A stretch of DNA of 42,193 nucleotides from an uncultured Ignavibacteria bacterium (lineage in GTDB: Bacteria; Bacteroidota; Ignavibacteria; Ignavibacteriales; Ignavibacteriaceae): positions 1-42,193 of the forward strand of contig CALKUG010000006.1 of NCBI GenBank assembly GCA_937996765.1. The letters run 5' to 3'. Of the stretch, positions 7,531-15,708 are shown piece after piece; position 1 is the first letter of the stretch; each line of letters begins with the position of its first letter. The position numbers were made by a program, and so were the translations under genes. Below the pieces are notes generated by a model. That model saw nothing but the letters and a program-made list of their open reading frames with translations. It was not told where the DNA came from and did not search any database.

Positions 7531-7779
7531 TTAAAGCTCTTTATCGGAAATATTAAGCAAGCACGTTCCATATGAGGATACCGCATCCAAAGCGATTTCA
7601 AACGGAATCCCTTGCACTTCGCTGATTTTTTCAGCTACTTGTCGGGTCTTGCTATCTAATACCGGTACTATTTCTATTGAAACATCAACCAATTTTTCTG
7701 CAAGCAATTCGGGATTAAAGTTTTCCTCGCCTTCGGCTATAAACGCGCCATCGGCCTTAAACTTTCCTCGAAATTTCAT
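7531..7779 (-). CDS. Small protein of unknown function upstream of PIN-like gene
   Basis: The family of this 82-residue product was not recognised. The N-terminal half looks beta-rich and ends in a hydrophobic strand (VSIEIVPVL, about 33-41). The C-terminal half is probably helical (KTRQVAEKISEVQG, FEIALDAVSSYG). There is no signal peptide, transmembrane helix or obvious DNA-binding motif. The ATG overlaps the deoB stop (ATGA), and the stop lies two bases before the PIN-like gene, so translation is likely coupled on both sides. By position it could be an antitoxin-like partner, but no RHH, AbrB or Phd motif is visible. Confidence 0.72.
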   Translation of the reverse strand: MKFRGKFKADGAFIAEGEENFNPELLAEKLVDVSIEIVPVLDSKTRQVAEKISEVQGIPFEIALDAVSSYGTCLLNISDKEL

Positions 7780-8945
7780 CGGCCAATCTCATTTAAAAAC
7801 GATGTGCCTTTTAATTTCGTTTCCAGACCAAAAAAATCAGCAACCGTTGAAGCAACGTCTGAGAATGTACTCCTTATTCCTAAATTTTTCCCTAAGTGGG
7901 ATTTTGTATAAGCGAGTATTGGAACATATTCTCTGCTATGGTCGGTACCTGATGTTGTAGGGTCGTTACCATGGTCGGCTGTCAGCAATAACATGTCACC
8001 TTCATCCAACAAAGTTAAAATCTCAGGCAAACGTGAATCAAAATATTCCAAAGCTTTGGCAAACCCAATCGGATCGTTTCTATGGCCATAATAAACGTCG
8101 AAATCAACTAAATTGGCAAATATCAGAGAATTATTGCAATCTTGCATCTGTTGAATAATTGCTTCAATTCCCTCTTCATTAGACTTAGTAAACAGCGGTT
8201 TTGTTATGCCTCGGTGGTTAAATAAATCATTTATTTTTCCGATAGCAACTGTTTCTCTACCACTCTTCTTTACTTCGTCTAAAATGGTTGGATATGGTGC
8301 ATCCAACGAAAAATCTTTTCTGTTTTTAGTACGGGTATAATTGCCATTCCCTCCTAAAAATGGGCGAGCAATTACTCTTCCAATTTTCAGAGGTTCTGTT
8401 AAAACTTGGTTTCTTGTAATTTCACAGATTTGATATAACTCCTCAAGCTTAATAACTTCTTCGTGTGCAGCAATTTGAAATACTGAGTCTGCGGAAGTAT
8501 AAACAATGGGGAACCCTGTTCGTAAGTGCTCATCACCTAACTCTTGAATAATCTCAGTGCCTGAGGCTGCCTTATTACCCAGAAAACCTTTGCATCCGGT
8601 CTTTTCTAAAAAAAGATCCATTATCTCTTTGGTAAAGCCCTGAGGGAAATAACTAAAATCAAAGTCTAAATGTATGCCGCCTAACTCCCAATGCCCTGTT
8701 GTAGAATCTTTACCGGGAGATACTTCGGTCATTTTTCCATAGGAGCCCAATGGTTGGATTACTGCATTTACTCCAATTATGGACTCAATATTACCTAAAC
8801 CTAATTGTGTTAAATTAGGCAAAGAAATATTTACTTGTTTGCAAATATTTTGTAATGTAGCACTACCTTGGTCACCCCAAAGATGAGCATCCGGCAACTC
8901 GCCTATTCCTACTCCGTCTAACACTATAATAATTGCATTATTCAT
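7776..8945 (-). CDS. deoB: Phosphopentomutase
   Basis: This 389-residue enzyme of the alkaline-phosphatase superfamily interconverts (deoxy)ribose 1-phosphate and 5-phosphate in nucleoside salvage. The start MNNAIIIVLDGVGIGELPDA carries metal-binding Asp10. The DSTTGHWEL segment (about 80-88) holds the phosphorylated threonine region. ITSADSVFQIAAHEE-like residues and the C-terminal TADHGNDPTTSGTDHSRE metal site are all present. Length is normal for DeoB. It is followed by the coupled 82-codon gene and, further on, by two BMC-P genes, an arrangement worth comparing across genomes. Confidence 0.95.
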   Translation of the reverse strand: MNNAIIIVLDGVGIGELPDAHLWGDQGSATLQNICKQVNISLPNLTQLGLGNIESIIGVNAVIQPLGSYGKMTEVSPGKDSTTGHWELGGIHLDFDFSYFPQGFTKEIMDLFLEKTGCKGFLGNKAASGTEIIQELGDEHLRTGFPIVYTSADSVFQIAAHEEVIKLEELYQICEITRNQVLTEPLKIGRVIARPFLGGNGNYTRTKNRKDFSLDAPYPTILDEVKKSGRETVAIGKINDLFNHRGITKPLFTKSNEEGIEAIIQQMQDCNNSLIFANLVDFDVYYGHRNDPIGFAKALEYFDSRLPEILTLLDEGDMLLLTADHGNDPTTSGTDHSREYVPILAYTKSHLGKNLGIRSTFSDVASTVADFFGLETKLKGTSFLNEIGR

Positions 8946-8954
8946 TGTTAAATA

Positions 8955-10865
8955 TCAATATAATACTGAATTACGTTTCTCTGCAGCTCTGCGCACAATC
9001 ATCAAGGTATTCTCATATACAAACCGAGCATCTGTTTGTACTGCGTCTTGAGCGTAAGGAATATAAATTCCTATAGAAACCGTGATATTCACGTTTTGTT
9101 CACCAATTGGCAGAACACTTCTTGCAACACTTTTTCTTAATTTTTCAGCCCAAACAAAACGAGATGTGGGCTCGGTGTTAAACGAATAGATAGCAAAAGT
9201 TTTTTCATCAACTTTTCCAACTATATCATTGTAGCTAATCTCTTTATCAATGGTAGAACTAACAACTTCTATTGCTTTGTCTAAAATCTCATTCCCAAAA
9301 AATGATTCTTGTTCGCTTAAATCATCAATCTGTACCATCGAAAGAGCCCCGGGTTTACCAAGGTCTCTTGATTTTAAAAGCTCAATTGATAACCTTCTTA
9401 AAAACTCTTCGGTCTTTAAAAACTTTGTTTGAATATCAACCGTAATATTGTTTTTAAGTGATGTTATACTTTCAAATGTGTTCATAACAAACGATGTAAG
9501 AGATGCAATACCTTTGAGATATTGAATATCGTCTTTCTTAAAATTCTTTTTCATCAAGGATTCAAAACACAAAACACCATATACCGTGTCTTTGTAAACT
9601 ATGGGTATTGCTATAAATGAGCCCTCAAATCCTAATTCTTCCGATTTGCTAAACCGTAGTACTTGTTTTTCTGCTGTATCATCTATGATAACCAAGGTGT
9701 TTTCTAAAATTGCTTTACCCACAAGAGTGCCACGCAATTCAACACTGTATCCTTCACCGATATACTTGAGTGCAACTTTGTTAATAACCCGATGTGTAAA
9801 ATACTCATGTGCATCATCATCATATCCTACAAAAATATAGGCATCCCAAGGCACATTGGTGAAAATAGACTTTTCACTAAAAGAAAGGAATTCATCGAAG
9901 GAGGCAAACTTTGTCATTGGTTCGAGAACTCTCATCAAACTATCGTACTTGATTTTGTATCCCTCTGGGCCGCTTTTCCTCAGGAATAATTCAAGTGCTG
10001 CGCTAAGACCGTTAGAGAAATGTGCTAATTGAAATATTGTTTCAATTCCAAAAACATCTTGTTCACGTGAATCTACTACAATAACACCAAATACACTTCT
10101 TTCATGAAAAACCGGAACACCTACAAAAGATCTTATTTCTTGAATTGCGGTGTAATATCTTATTGTATCGCCTTCGCCAACCGGTGTTATATTCGAAAGC
10201 AGATTAGGTTCACCTGTAATGATAATCTTACTAAGAATATCATCTTCTAAATCCATTTTTTTTATGTTGTTGATTTGAGAAGAGTTGCTTACAGATGTTA
10301 ATAGTGAAAATTGCTTTGATTCGGGGTCGGTCACAAAAAATGCACAGGTATAAGCCCCAAACAAGTCTTTAATAACACTCAACTGCGTTCTTATATGTTT
10401 TTCAAATTCATCTCTTGCAGGGCCAAATCGTTCCGGGCGTGCTATTTGTATATAACGTTCCAAAAAATCAGGTGGTTTAACAGTGGTCTTCTTTGGTGGA
10501 ATAATAGATTGAACAACTTCGTGGTTTTCTTCAAATTCAGGGGCGGGTTGAGGTACATTGGGTTCATTTGCTTTATTTTCAGTACTACCATCACCACGTC
10601 GGATAATTTCAAAGCCATCATGTGAATCTGATCCAAAGGAGCTACTTTTATAAGGGTTATCAGATTCATCGAGGGGAGAGGTACGTATGTAAGTGGCTTC
10701 ATGTACCTTTTTGTAAATACCGTAAATGAGGAAACTTAGCGAGATAAGGCCAAAAAGGAGGGCAAAATAGCCCAGCAGATCACCCCAAAAGATATACGCT
10801 ATCAAAGTGGACACTACTAAGGTGAAAGAACCAAATGTTATTATGCGCGATGCTGTTTTACTCAC
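8955..10865 (-). CDS. Membrane protein with two GAF domains and a degenerate GGDEF domain
   Basis: The 636-residue protein has two adjacent N-terminal transmembrane helices (about 8-28 and 31-51), a charged proline-rich linker (about 60-130), two GAF-like sensor domains (about 145-295 and 310-465), and a C-terminal GGDEF-like domain (about 475-636). The signature loop reads GKVDEKTF in place of GG[DE]EF, so diguanylate cyclase activity is unlikely. The later strand ITVSIGI is retained. It may bind ligand or c-di-GMP, or act as a scaffold. The start is GTG. It ends nine bases before deoB and so probably heads that operon. Confidence 0.82.
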   Translation of the reverse strand: MSKTASRIITFGSFTLVVSTLIAYIFWGDLLGYFALLFGLISLSFLIYGIYKKVHEATYIRTSPLDESDNPYKSSSFGSDSHDGFEIIRRGDGSTENKANEPNVPQPAPEFEENHEVVQSIIPPKKTTVKPPDFLERYIQIARPERFGPARDEFEKHIRTQLSVIKDLFGAYTCAFFVTDPESKQFSLLTSVSNSSQINNIKKMDLEDDILSKIIITGEPNLLSNITPVGEGDTIRYYTAIQEIRSFVGVPVFHERSVFGVIVVDSREQDVFGIETIFQLAHFSNGLSAALELFLRKSGPEGYKIKYDSLMRVLEPMTKFASFDEFLSFSEKSIFTNVPWDAYIFVGYDDDAHEYFTHRVINKVALKYIGEGYSVELRGTLVGKAILENTLVIIDDTAEKQVLRFSKSEELGFEGSFIAIPIVYKDTVYGVLCFESLMKKNFKKDDIQYLKGIASLTSFVMNTFESITSLKNNITVDIQTKFLKTEEFLRRLSIELLKSRDLGKPGALSMVQIDDLSEQESFFGNEILDKAIEVVSSTIDKEISYNDIVGKVDEKTFAIYSFNTEPTSRFVWAEKLRKSVARSVLPIGEQNVNITVSIGIYIPYAQDAVQTDARFVYENTLMIVRRAAEKRNSVLY

Positions 10866-10904
10866 CGTTTTTCGTTTGTTTTAATTTAAACTTTAAAAAT
10901 ATGT

Positions 10905-10937
10905 AGCTGTTCACTCTAATTCAATAGAGCAAGAGCT
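10905..10937 (-). repeat. Inverted repeat after engB, possible weak terminator
   Basis: AGCT (10934-10937) pairs with AGCT (10905-10908), and CTCTA pairs with TAGAG (10914-10918 and 10925-10929) inside it, giving a hairpin with internal loops starting seven bases after the engB stop. A TTTTT stretch follows only after ACATA, so termination would be weak. Confidence 0.35.
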
Positions 10938-10943
10938 AATTCG

Positions 10944-11528
10944 CTAATAATTCAGTAATTCTTTAAGAGTTCTCACTATTTCTTTTTTACCCGTACCCTT
11001 AATTGACGAATAGGTGAATAAATTTTTTTTATACACCAATTCGGGGAAGTCATTACAAACCGAGCGAATACTTTCGCTAATTTCCGTTTGTTTAGCTTTA
11101 TCGGCCTTTGTAAGAATAGTTATTGAGGGAATGCCAAGCTGATTGATAAATTTGTGAAAAAGCTTATCGTTTTCTTGTACTTCGTGACGAGCATCAATAA
11201 AATGTACCGCTAAATGCAATTTATCAGTAAAAGCGATGTATTCATCGATAAGTTTCGACCACTTTTCCCGCTCTTTTTTGCTAACACTTGCATATCCATA
11301 GCCGGGTAAATCAATAAGATATATTTTGTTATCTACTAAATAGTAGTTAAGTGTGCGTGTTTTGCCCGGATGTGAGCTAATTTTCGCAACTTCTTTTGAA
11401 AACACTGAATTGATAAAAGAGGATTTACCTACATTAGACCTACCACAGAGAATAACTTCAGGGTAGCGAAGTTTGGGGATGTCTTTAATAAATCCGACTG
11501 AGCTTATAAATTCTATGGTTTTAAACAT
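10944..11528 (-). CDS. engB: Ribosome biogenesis GTPase YsxC/EngB
   Basis: This 194-residue TrmE-Era-EngA-EngB family GTPase is needed for late large-subunit assembly. It has G1 GRSNVGKSSF (about 29-38), G2 within KTRTLNYY, G3 DLPGYGYA, G4 TKADK and G5 near YSSIKG. The length is typical. Its ATG lies three bases beyond the T-run of the rplQ terminator, leaving no room for a separate leader. It must be expressed by read-through or from a promoter upstream of that terminator. Confidence 0.95.
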   Translation of the reverse strand: MFKTIEFISSVGFIKDIPKLRYPEVILCGRSNVGKSSFINSVFSKEVAKISSHPGKTRTLNYYLVDNKIYLIDLPGYGYASVSKKEREKWSKLIDEYIAFTDKLHLAVHFIDARHEVQENDKLFHKFINQLGIPSITILTKADKAKQTEISESIRSVCNDFPELVYKKNLFTYSSIKGTGKKEIVRTLKELLNY

Positions 11529-11531
11529 AAG

Positions 11532-11562
11532 AAAAAAGAGTAACCGGTTTCCCGATTACTCT
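11532..11562 (-). terminator. Intrinsic terminator at the end of the alpha operon
   Basis: An 11-bp stem (AGAGTAATCGG/CCGGTTACTCT, one G-U pair) closed by a GAAA tetraloop is followed by six Ts. It lies between rplQ and engB, with the T-run ending just before the engB ATG. Confidence 0.9.
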
Positions 11563-11588
11563 TCTCCAAAATATAGGATGTAAAAAAA

Positions 11589-12068
11589 TTACTTCTTATC
11601 GGAAGCTTTTTCTTCTACAACTTTGGCATCTTCAACTTCGCTGGCCTCTTTAGCCGCTTTGCGAACTTGCTTTGCCTCTTCACGAGTAGTAGCTTTGGTG
11701 TTAGCAACTTCGTTTAGGTCAACAAATTCAATGATAGCCATTTCAGCTGCATCACCTAAACGTTTTCCGGCTTTGATAACACGTGTATAACCACCGGGGC
11801 GTTCGCCAACAGCGGGAATAACAACGCTCAACAATTCTTTAACAGCATCTTTATGCTTCAAAGTATCCATAACCAAACGCAGTCTGTGCAAATCGCCTAC
11901 GCGAGCTTTTGAAATCATTGGTTCAATAAAGCCACGCAGTTCTTTTGCCTTTGCCACCGTTGTTCTGATTCTCTTATACAAAATCAAAGAAATTGATAAG
12001 TTAATCAGAAGCGCACGACGATGCGATGCGGTTCTCTTTAATTTTCTGTTTTTAACATTATGTCTCAT
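11589..12068 (-). CDS. rplQ: 50S ribosomal protein bL17
   Basis: The 159-residue protein starts with the family signature MRHNVKNRKLKRTASHRRALL and contains the GGYTRVIKAGKRLGDAAEMA core (about 92-111). The C-terminal 40 residues are a Lys/Glu/Ala-rich tail absent from the 127-residue E. coli protein and common in the Bacteroidota-Chlorobiota group. It binds 23S rRNA near the tunnel exit side of the large subunit. It is the last gene of the alpha operon, followed by a strong terminator. Confidence 0.97.
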   Translation of the reverse strand: MRHNVKNRKLKRTASHRRALLINLSISLILYKRIRTTVAKAKELRGFIEPMISKARVGDLHRLRLVMDTLKHKDAVKELLSVVIPAVGERPGGYTRVIKAGKRLGDAAEMAIIEFVDLNEVANTKATTREEAKQVRKAAKEASEVEDAKVVEEKASDKK

Positions 12069-12087
12069 TAATAAACCTGCTTACCGC

Positions 12088-13083
12088 TTATTTGTTTTCA
12101 GTATCTTCTTTTAAGTATTTATCTACATCCATACCGAACTCAAGACCTAAAGTCTCTACGTATTCCATAAGCTCTGAAAGTGATTTACGACCAAAGTTTC
12201 TGAATTTTAACATCTCAGCTTCATCTTTTGAAACCAAGTCTGCTACGGTACGAATGTTAGCTGCTTTTAAGCAGTTATGGGAACGAACGCTTAACTCTAT
12301 ATCATCAACACTGGTAGTAAGAAGTTTTTTAACTCTCTCACGCTCAGCATCTTTTTCGTTATCTTCAGATTTTGAATCCTGTTCCAAATCAAGGTTAACA
12401 AAGAGTTGCAAATGTTCTTTTAACAGTTTTGCTGACTGTGTAACTGCATCATCCGGGGTTATGGAACCATCGGTTTTAACTTCGAGAATAAGTTTCTCGT
12501 AATCATTTCTATCGCCAATACGAACGTTTTCTATTTCATACATTACGTTCATTATCGGAGTGTAAATTGCGTCTATTGCAATAGTACCCAAAGTAAAGTC
12601 TGGCGATTTGTTCTCATGTGAAGGAACATATCCTTTACCTCTACCGATTCTCAATTCAACATTTAACACGGTTCCTGGATTTAACGAAGCAATGTGTAAA
12701 TCCGGGTTAAGTATTTCGATTTCCGAGGTATATTTTTGGATATCACCGGCTTTGAAAGAATCAGATCCGGAGAACTGAATATCTATTTTACCCGGCTTTT
12801 TGCTAATCGATTTTAAACGAACCTGTTTAAGATTGAGAATTATTTCAGTTACATCCTCTACAACACCATCTATAGTGTTAAACTCATGCAAAACATCTGT
12901 AAATTTTACAGCTACAATAGCAGAGCCCGGCAATGAGGAAATAAGCACTCTGCGGAGTGCATTTCCAAGTGTTACCCCATAGCCTCTTTCGAGGGGTTGG
13001 AGATAAAACCGACCGAATGTATTGGAATAGCTGGAATCATCTAAGACAACCGCTTCTGGTATCTTTATGAAAGTTCCACTCAT
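12088..13083 (-). CDS. rpoA: DNA-directed RNA polymerase subunit alpha
   Basis: The product is 331 residues from the ATG at 13083. A GTG two codons upstream is also open, but its Shine-Dalgarno spacing is too short. The N-terminal dimerisation domain has QPLERGYGVTLGNALRRVLISSLPG (about 30-54), which nucleates polymerase assembly. A charged linker (about 235-250) leads to the C-terminal helix-hairpin-helix domain (LTTSVDDIELSVRSHNCLK, FGRKSLSELMEYVETLGL), which contacts UP elements and activators. It lies between rpsD and rplQ in the usual alpha order. Confidence 0.97.
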   Translation of the reverse strand: MSGTFIKIPEAVVLDDSSYSNTFGRFYLQPLERGYGVTLGNALRRVLISSLPGSAIVAVKFTDVLHEFNTIDGVVEDVTEIILNLKQVRLKSISKKPGKIDIQFSGSDSFKAGDIQKYTSEIEILNPDLHIASLNPGTVLNVELRIGRGKGYVPSHENKSPDFTLGTIAIDAIYTPIMNVMYEIENVRIGDRNDYEKLILEVKTDGSITPDDAVTQSAKLLKEHLQLFVNLDLEQDSKSEDNEKDAERERVKKLLTTSVDDIELSVRSHNCLKAANIRTVADLVSKDEAEMLKFRNFGRKSLSELMEYVETLGLEFGMDVDKYLKEDTENK

Positions 13084-13114
13084 ATACACACAACCTTATT
13101 CTTAATTTTAAAAA

Positions 13115-13753
13115 TTATTTTGAGTAAAGCTCTACAACTAACTGTTCGTTAGCGTGCAGAGGAACATCAACTCTTTCCGGAATCTGTAAAAATTGGCCGG
13201 AAAGCTGAGCTTTATCGACGCGTAACCAATTGTAAACACCTTCTTCTGGTACGTTTTTCAATGAGTTATGTATGGCATCTAAAGTCTTACTTTTATCCTT
13301 AACCTTTATTACATCTCCGGGTTGGAGCAAATATGAGGGTATATCAACCAAATGTCCATTAACCAAAATGTGGCGGTGACCAACTAACTGGCGAGCCGAC
13401 TTTCTTGAAGGAGCAAAACCAAGGCGATGAACTACTGTGTCAAGTCTTCTTTCGAGGAGCTTAATCAAGTTTTCGCCGGTTATACCTTTTTGGCGTGAAG
13501 CTTTGTCAAAATACGCACGGAACTGAGTTTCCAAAACTCCATACGATCTTTTAATTTTTTGCTTTTCGCGTAATTGAATACCGTATTCAGATGTTTTTGT
13601 TTTACGGCTTTGTCCGTGTTGGCCTGGAGGGTAATTACGACCCTGCTTGCCATCTATTGGGCATTTATCCGAGAAACATCTTTTACCTTTTAGAAACAAC
13701 TTTTCGCGCTCTCTGCGGCACAATGCGCATACCGAACCGGTGTATCTTGCCAT
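13115..13753 (-). CDS. rpsD: 30S ribosomal protein uS4
   Basis: This 212-residue primary 16S rRNA binder is in the zinc-containing form, with four cysteines at 9, 12, 26 and 31. A NYPPGQHGQ segment follows, and an S4 RNA-binding domain (RRLDTVVHRLGFAPSRKSARQLVGHRHILVNG) lies at about 107-139. In many bacteria uS4 represses the alpha operon. No leader pseudoknot was identified here. Confidence 0.98.
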   Translation of the reverse strand: MARYTGSVCALCRREREKLFLKGKRCFSDKCPIDGKQGRNYPPGQHGQSRKTKTSEYGIQLREKQKIKRSYGVLETQFRAYFDKASRQKGITGENLIKLLERRLDTVVHRLGFAPSRKSARQLVGHRHILVNGHLVDIPSYLLQPGDVIKVKDKSKTLDAIHNSLKNVPEEGVYNWLRVDKAQLSGQFLQIPERVDVPLHANEQLVVELYSK

Positions 13754-13775
13754 TATCTATTTTTCTCCGTTTTCT

Positions 13776-14162
13776 TTATACTCTTCTGCGTTTCGGAGGC
13801 CTGCAACCGTTGTGAGGAAGTGGGGTTACATCCTTTATTTGGGATATATCCAATCCTGCAACAGTTAGTGCACGGATAGCTGATTCGCGACCCGATCCTG
13901 GACCCTTAACTCGTACTTCCACTTTGCGAAGCCCTAAGTCGTACGCCTCTTTTGCAGCCGCTTCGGCTGTAACTTGAGCAGCATGCGGAGTATTCTTTCG
14001 TGAACCTTTGAAGCTGTTTCTGCCTGCAGTTGACCACGAAATAGTATTTCCGTAAACATCAGTGAGAGTTACTAATACATTATTAAATGTAGCTTTTACG
14101 TGTGCGATTCCATTGGAATCTACCACATTTTTTTTCTTAACTTTTTTGACTGCCTTTGCCAA
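13776..14162 (-). CDS. rpsK: 30S ribosomal protein uS11
   Basis: This is a 128-residue platform protein. The core has GIAHVKATFNNVLVTLTDVYGN (about 18-39) and the C-terminal RRRV end after DVTPLPHNGCRPPKRRRV. The start is TTG at 14162: a GGAG lies nine bases upstream and the encoded N-terminus fits the family. This is one of six ribosomal genes here with TTG. Confidence 0.97.
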   Translation of the reverse strand: MAKAVKKVKKKNVVDSNGIAHVKATFNNVLVTLTDVYGNTISWSTAGRNSFKGSRKNTPHAAQVTAEAAAKEAYDLGLRKVEVRVKGPGSGRESAIRALTVAGLDISQIKDVTPLPHNGCRPPKRRRV

Positions 14163-14184
14163 ACGACAAATCTCCTAATCTTGC

Positions 14185-14568
14185 TTATTTCTTAGAAACG
14201 GCCTTTTTCTTACCGGCTACTGTTCTTCTCTTACCTTTTCTGGTACGCGAATTTGTTCTGGTTCTCTGACCTCTGGCCGGAAGACCTTTTCTATGACGTA
14301 ATCCTCTGTACGATCCAATGTCCATCAATCTCTTGATGTTTAAGGTAACTTCTGAACGAAGCGCACCTTCCACTTTATAATCCGTTTGGATTACTGACCG
14401 TATTGTACCTACTTCAGATTCTGATAAATCGTGTACTCGTTTATCCGGATTAACGTTTGATTTCTCTAAGATCTCTAATGCTGTTGCATTTCCGATACCA
14501 AAGATGTATTGCAATCCGTATAAAACTTTTTTGTTTTTTGGTAAGTCTACACCTGCTATACGTGCCAA
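14185..14568 (-). CDS. rpsM: 30S ribosomal protein uS13
   Basis: The 127-residue head protein contacts the P-site tRNA and bridges to the large subunit. It begins ARIAGVDLPKNKKVLYGLQYIFGIG, has a helix-two-turns-helix core and ends in the basic tail RGQRTRTNSRTRKGKRR (about 99-115). The start is TTG at 14568, with GGAG eight bases upstream and an in-frame stop just further upstream, so no ATG alternative exists. Confidence 0.97.
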   Translation of the reverse strand: MARIAGVDLPKNKKVLYGLQYIFGIGNATALEILEKSNVNPDKRVHDLSESEVGTIRSVIQTDYKVEGALRSEVTLNIKRLMDIGSYRGLRHRKGLPARGQRTRTNSRTRKGKRRTVAGKKKAVSKK

Positions 14569-14592
14569 AAATAGTACTCCTTTTTTATACTA

Positions 14593-14706
14593 TTAGCCTT
14601 GACGTTGTTTATGTTTAGGGTTTTTACATATTACCCTAACCACGCCTTTACGCTTAATTATTTTACAATGTTCGCAAATTTTCTTAACGGATGACCGTAC
14701 TTTCAT
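14593..14706 (-). CDS. rpmJ: 50S ribosomal protein bL36
   Basis: The 37-residue protein begins MKVRSSVKKICEHCKIIKRK and ends in KQRQG. It is the zinc-ribbon form, with Cys11, Cys14, Cys27 and His32. It sits between infA and rpsM as in most bacteria and binds 23S rRNA late in assembly. Confidence 0.97.
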   Translation of the reverse strand: MKVRSSVKKICEHCKIIKRKGVVRVICKNPKHKQRQG

Positions 14707-14721
14707 TTTCGCTCCACTACT

Positions 14722-14940
14722 TTACTTGTATCTGTACGTTATACGACCCTTTGTTAGGTCGTACGGAGATAACTCAATCGAGACCTTATCTCCAGTCAGA
14801 ATCTTAATAAAATGCATGCGCATCTTGCCGGATATATGTGCAAGGATTTCATGGCCATTTTCAAGTTTTACCTTGAAATGAGCATTTGGCAATGTGTCGG
14901 TAATTATACCATCAACTTTAATTGCGTCTGTTTTAGCCAT
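14722..14940 (-). CDS. infA: Translation initiation factor IF-1
   Basis: This 72-residue OB-fold protein binds the 30S A site during initiation. Family residues include KVDGIITDTLPNAHFKVKLENGHE and the RMHFIKILTGDKV and RITYRYK motifs. Its ATG directly follows the map stop with no gap, suggesting translational coupling. Confidence 0.98.
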   Translation of the reverse strand: MAKTDAIKVDGIITDTLPNAHFKVKLENGHEILAHISGKMRMHFIKILTGDKVSIELSPYDLTKGRITYRYK

Positions 14941-15702
14941 TTAACCTATTGTCAATATTTCCGGTTTGTTATCTATAATTGCTATGGTGTGTTCAAAATG
15001 GGCTGAGGGCTTTTTATCTGCCGTTACTACAGTCCATCCGTCTTTTAACACCTTTACTTCATGCCGTCCTAAGTTAATCATTGGCTCGATAGCTATCGTC
15101 ATTCCGTTTTTTAACTTATTTCCGCGATTTCGAACTCCAAAGTTAGGAACATTTGGCTCTTCATGCAAATGTTTCCCGACACCGTGTCCGCATAACTCTC
15201 GAACCACCGAGTATCCCAGGGGTTCAACATAACCTTGAACTGCATATCCGATGTCGCCAATTCTGTTGCCAACAACTGCCTGTTCAATGGCCAAGTACAA
15301 TGATTTCTCTGTAGCCTCCATTAACCGCTTTTTCTCAGGGCTTATTTCGCCCACGGCTACTGTTATGGCTGAGTCTCCATAGAATCCGTTTTTTATAACG
15401 CCTGTATCTATCGAAACTATCTCTCCTGCTTTCAGAACTCTCTCACCGGGTATCCCGTGTACTACTTCTTCGTCAATCGAAATACAAAGTGTTCCGGGAA
15501 ACGAATAAGCATCATTGGAGGGGTATCCTTTGAATGCAGGTTTTGCATCATTGCTTCTAATAAAATCTTCGGCAATTGTATCCAATTCCTTGGTAGTAAT
15601 TCCTTCTCGAACGTATTGCCGTACATGCTCAAGAACTCTTGCGGTTAATTTTCCGCTAATTCGTATCTGATCAATTTCTTTTTGTGTTTTAATCAGAATC
15701 AC
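14941..15702 (-). CDS. map: Type I methionine aminopeptidase
   Basis: This 253-residue cytosolic metallopeptidase removes the initiator Met. The pita-bread fold ligands are visible: Asp in SIDTGVIKNGFYGDSA (two Asp), His in GHGVGKHLHEEP, Glu in MTIAIEPM, and Glu in HFEHTIAI. The start is GTG at 15702, six bases after the secY stop. The Shine-Dalgarno is poor (GGAAGAAGATAG region), so coupling to secY is likely. It lies between secY and infA; adk, found there in some phyla, is absent. Confidence 0.97.
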   Translation of the reverse strand: MILIKTQKEIDQIRISGKLTARVLEHVRQYVREGITTKELDTIAEDFIRSNDAKPAFKGYPSNDAYSFPGTLCISIDEEVVHGIPGERVLKAGEIVSIDTGVIKNGFYGDSAITVAVGEISPEKKRLMEATEKSLYLAIEQAVVGNRIGDIGYAVQGYVEPLGYSVVRELCGHGVGKHLHEEPNVPNFGVRNRGNKLKNGMTIAIEPMINLGRHEVKVLKDGWTVVTADKKPSAHFEHTIAIIDNKPEILTIG

Positions 15703-15708
15703 TAAAAA

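Noticed and set aside
12092..12502. 136-codon + strand ORF opposite rpoA
   Set aside because: Serine-rich mirror of the rpoA C-terminal coding region; no motif or operon context.
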